Shown here in pieces: positions 6,947-8,648 of a DNA stretch of 8,648 bases. Origin of the DNA: Candidatus Elarobacter sp. (GTDB lineage Bacteria > Vulcanimicrobiota > Vulcanimicrobiia > Vulcanimicrobiales > Vulcanimicrobiaceae); assembly GCA_030150085.1 (NCBI GenBank), contig JASLGJ010000119.1, positions 1-8,648 on the forward strand, written 5' to 3'. Under the pieces are notes generated by a model that had not been told where the DNA came from, did no database searches, and saw only the letters and a list, made by a program, of their open reading frames with translations. The translations under genes were made by a program, and so were the position numbers. Positions within the stretch are counted from its first letter, which is position 1. The number at the start of each line of letters is the position of its first letter.

Positions 6947-7791
6947 GCTATCCGGTCATCGAGGCCCGGCTCGACGAACCGTCGCTGGCGATCGACCCCG
7001 CGCTGACCGCGCGCTGGCTCGAAGCGTTCCTGGTCGACGAGATGCGCGACCGGCGCGGCCTCGGGCGCGCGATCATTGGCCTCTCGGGTGGGATCGACAG
7101 CGCGCTGGTGGCCTACCTGTGCGCGCGCGCGCTGGGCCCGGAGAACGTCTACGCGGTGCGCATGCCGTACCGCAGCTCCAGCCCCGAGTCGCTCAGCGAC
7201 GCCCAGCGGGTGATCGACGCGCTGGGCATCCACGCCGAGACGATCGAGATCAGCGACGCGGTCGACGGCTACCTCAAGCACGCGCCCGACGCGGACGCGC
7301 GCCGCAAGGGCAACGTGATGGCGCGCATGCGCATGCTGGTGCTGTTCGACCAGTCCGCGCGCCGCAACGCGCTCCCGGTCGGCACCGGCAACAAGACCGA
7401 ACGGCTGATGGGCTACTTCACCTGGCACGCCGACGACACGCCGCCGGTCAACCCGATCGGCGACCTGTTCAAGACGCAGGTCTGGGAACTGGCCCGCTAC
7501 CTGGGCGTGCCCAAGCAGGTGATCGACAAGCCGCCCAGCGCCGACCTCGAGGCCAACCAGACCGACGAGAGCGACCTCGGCATCACCTACGCCAAGGCCG
7601 ACCGCATCCTCAACCTGATCCTGCTGGGCTACAAGGACGGCGCCATCGCCGCGCGCGGCTACGACCCGGCCGAGGTCGCGCTGGTCCGGCGGCGCGTCGA
7701 CGGCACGCACTGGAAGCGCCACCTGCCCACCACCGCGCTGGTCTCGGGCACCGCGATCAACGAGTTCTACCTGCGCCCGGTCGACTTCTGA
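6943..7791 (+). CDS. nadE: NAD synthetase, short ammonia-type
   Basis: Makes NAD from nicotinic acid adenine dinucleotide, ATP and ammonia through an adenylated intermediate, the last step of NAD synthesis; cytoplasmic. 282 residues, near the usual size of about 275 for stand-alone NadE. ATP-pyrophosphatase P-loop SGGIDS at 48-53; GNVMARMRM at 123-131; GTGNKTERLMGYFT at 147-160; NPIGDLFKTQVWELARYLGVP at 170-190; and PSADLEANQTDESDLGITY at 198-216, the substrate loop. There is no glutaminase domain in the protein; the gene just upstream supplies one. GTG start with GAGGAG 5 nt before it, overlapping the amidase stop as GTGA. The next gene's ATG shares the last base of its TGA. The substrate loop has LEANQTDE where the common form is LxxGQTDE, a mild change. 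Function confident. Confidence 0.95.
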   Translation: MSYPVIEARLDEPSLAIDPALTARWLEAFLVDEMRDRRGLGRAIIGLSGGIDSALVAYLCARALGPENVYAVRMPYRSSSPESLSDAQRVIDALGIHAETIEISDAVDGYLKHAPDADARRKGNVMARMRMLVLFDQSARRNALPVGTGNKTERLMGYFTWHADDTPPVNPIGDLFKTQVWELARYLGVPKQVIDKPPSADLEANQTDESDLGITYAKADRILNLILLGYKDGAIAARGYDPAEVALVRRRVDGTHWKRHLPTTALVSGTAINEFYLRPVDF

Positions 7792-8480
7792 TGCGCCCAG
7801 AGGAACCGTTGCGCGCCGCCGACGCGGCGGACCCGCTGCCGCCCAACGGTTTTTACCCGGTCAGCCTCAACCTGGTCGGGCGCAAGTGCGTGGTGATCGG
7901 CCCGCGCGACGACCGCGAGGCGGTCGAAAAGGTCGCCGCGCTGCGCGAGGTGGACGGCGACGTCACCTGGATCGACGACCCGGCCGCGCTGCGCGACGCG
8001 GACCTGGCCGACGCGTTCTTCGTGATCTCCACCCCGCAGGACGAAGCGCTCTCGGCGCGCCTGCGCGCGCTGGCCGACGCGCACAAATTTCTGCTGTGCA
8101 CGATCGACCAGCCGCGCTACGGTTTCGTGGCGATGCAGGCCATCGTCGCGGCGGGGCCGGTGAAGATCGGGATCTCGACCGGCGGCGCCGCGCCGCGGGT
8201 CGGCAGGGCGCTCAAGGAAGCGCTGCAGCGGGTGCTCGACGCGAAGTTCGCGCGCTTCGTCGACTGCCTGGCGGCGCAGAAACGGCGCGGCCGCACGCGC
8301 CTGCCCGAGCGCGCCGACCGCCGCCGCGCGATGATCGCGGCCGCCGACGGTTTCGCGCTCGAGGCGCGCGCCTCGTACCCGACCTGGTTCGAGGACGAGC
8401 TGGCGGCGCTCGGCCCGCGCGCGCTGCCGCGCGGTGAGAGCGCGCGCGGCCCTCAGAGCCGGCCCAGAAAACGCGGGTAG
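7791..8480 (+). CDS. Divergent precorrin-2 dehydrogenase/sirohydrochlorin ferrochelatase-like protein (Met8/CysG-N family)
   Basis: Resembles the NAD-dependent enzyme that oxidises precorrin-2 to sirohydrochlorin in siroheme and cobalamin synthesis. 229 residues, about the length of stand-alone Met8-like proteins; no methyltransferase (CysG C-terminal) domain. Family landmarks: FYPVSLNLVGRKCVVIG (21-37), ADAFFVISTPQDEAL (73-87), LLCTIDQPRYG (101-111) with Asp106 where the family's catalytic Asp lies, and VKIGISTGGAAPRVGRALKEAL (124-145). The Rossmann loop, normally GGGxVAxRK, reads GPRDDREAVEK (37-47), so two of the three glycines are missing although the Lys is kept. NAD binding may be altered or lost. 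The C-terminal tail is rich in Arg, Gly and Ser (about 213-229). The ATG shares one base with the nadE stop (TGATG), so expression is coupled to NAD synthesis. Fold confident, activity not. Confidence 0.75.
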   Translation: MRPEEPLRAADAADPLPPNGFYPVSLNLVGRKCVVIGPRDDREAVEKVAALREVDGDVTWIDDPAALRDADLADAFFVISTPQDEALSARLRALADAHKFLLCTIDQPRYGFVAMQAIVAAGPVKIGISTGGAAPRVGRALKEALQRVLDAKFARFVDCLAAQKRRGRTRLPERADRRRAMIAAADGFALEARASYPTWFEDELAALGPRALPRGESARGPQSRPRKRG

Positions 8481-8490
8481 CGTCGTCCGC

Positions 8491-8648
8491 ATGACGATCC
8501 GCCCGGTGCGATCCCTCGCGCTCGCCTCGCTGTTCGCGCTCGCGTCCTGCGGAGGCGGCGGCGGATCCTCGGGCGTCGCTCCCGCGACCGGCGCGACGGC
8601 CCTGCCGGTCGCCACGCCCACCCCCAGTCCGGCGCTCGGCGCCGGGCA
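8491..8648 (+). CDS. Lipoprotein, N-terminal part only
   Basis: 52 codons are visible before the window ends. The start is a classic lipoprotein signal: basic MTIRPVR, hydrophobic SLALASLFA, then lipobox LASC with Cys20 as the lipid-modified residue. After it come GGGGGSSG and a Pro/Thr/Ser-rich stretch (VATPTPSP), typical of a flexible tether that holds a periplasmic or surface domain off the membrane. The functional domain lies outside the window, so no role can be given. The ATG is 10 nt after the stop of the Met8-like gene, and a weak GGGTAG overlaps that stop; GTG at 8506 is a possible shorter start that still leaves a signal sequence. It may share the upstream transcript or have its own promoter. 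Confidence 0.72.
   Translation, partial: MTIRPVRSLALASLFALASCGGGGGSSGVAPATGATALPVATPTPSPALGAG

Noticed and set aside
7767..8621. A 284-codon minus-strand frame opposite the Met8-like gene and the lipoprotein
   Set aside because: It is a shadow frame; the plus strand shows conserved Met8 landmarks and a lipobox.

Overview
The window is very GC-rich, with G or C at most third codon positions, and almost fully coding. It comes from a bacterium with tightly packed, overlapping operons and lipoprotein export. The Pro/Thr/Ser-rich lipoprotein start, the PIG-V-type mannosyltransferase-like protein and the extreme GC would fit an uncultured high-GC lineage such as Eremiobacterota, or an actinobacterium-like genome. 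That placement is a guess: no rRNA or taxonomic marker is present.

Two divergent gene blocks flank a noncoding gap of about 120 bp (4529-4648). The left block (minus strand, 4528 down to 1) is a four-gene transcription unit: a PIG-V-like multi-pass glycosyltransferase with an extra N-terminal membrane region, a GtrA-family four-helix membrane protein, a GT39/ArnT-like glycosyltransferase, and an aldehyde dehydrogenase superfamily protein that runs off the left edge. The first three junctions are 4, 4 and 10 bp overlaps, which suggests translational coupling. The first three genes look like a module that moves polyprenyl-phosphate-linked sugars across the inner membrane and transfers them to an acceptor. 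The aldehyde dehydrogenase is co-transcribed, but its role there is unclear.

The right block (plus strand, 4649 to the right edge) is a redox and cofactor cluster. It holds a class I pyridine nucleotide-disulfide oxidoreductase with an unusual CxxxxC motif, a nitrilase-family amidase, an NH3-type NAD synthetase (NadE), a divergent Met8/CysG-N-like precorrin-2 dehydrogenase, and the start of a lipoprotein. The amidase and NadE overlap by 4 bp (GTGA) and look like a split version of the glutamine-dependent NAD synthetase that is a single fused protein in many organisms. The unit would make NAD and carry two enzymes that use NAD(P).

Points worth a second look are an apparent AUU start codon on the oxidoreductase, a paired-hairpin segment in frame inside the GT39 gene, the split NAD synthetase, the loss of the canonical glycine-rich NAD motif in the Met8-like protein, and the N-terminal extension of the PIG-V-like protein. 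No RNA genes, CRISPR arrays, insertion sequences or phage genes were seen.
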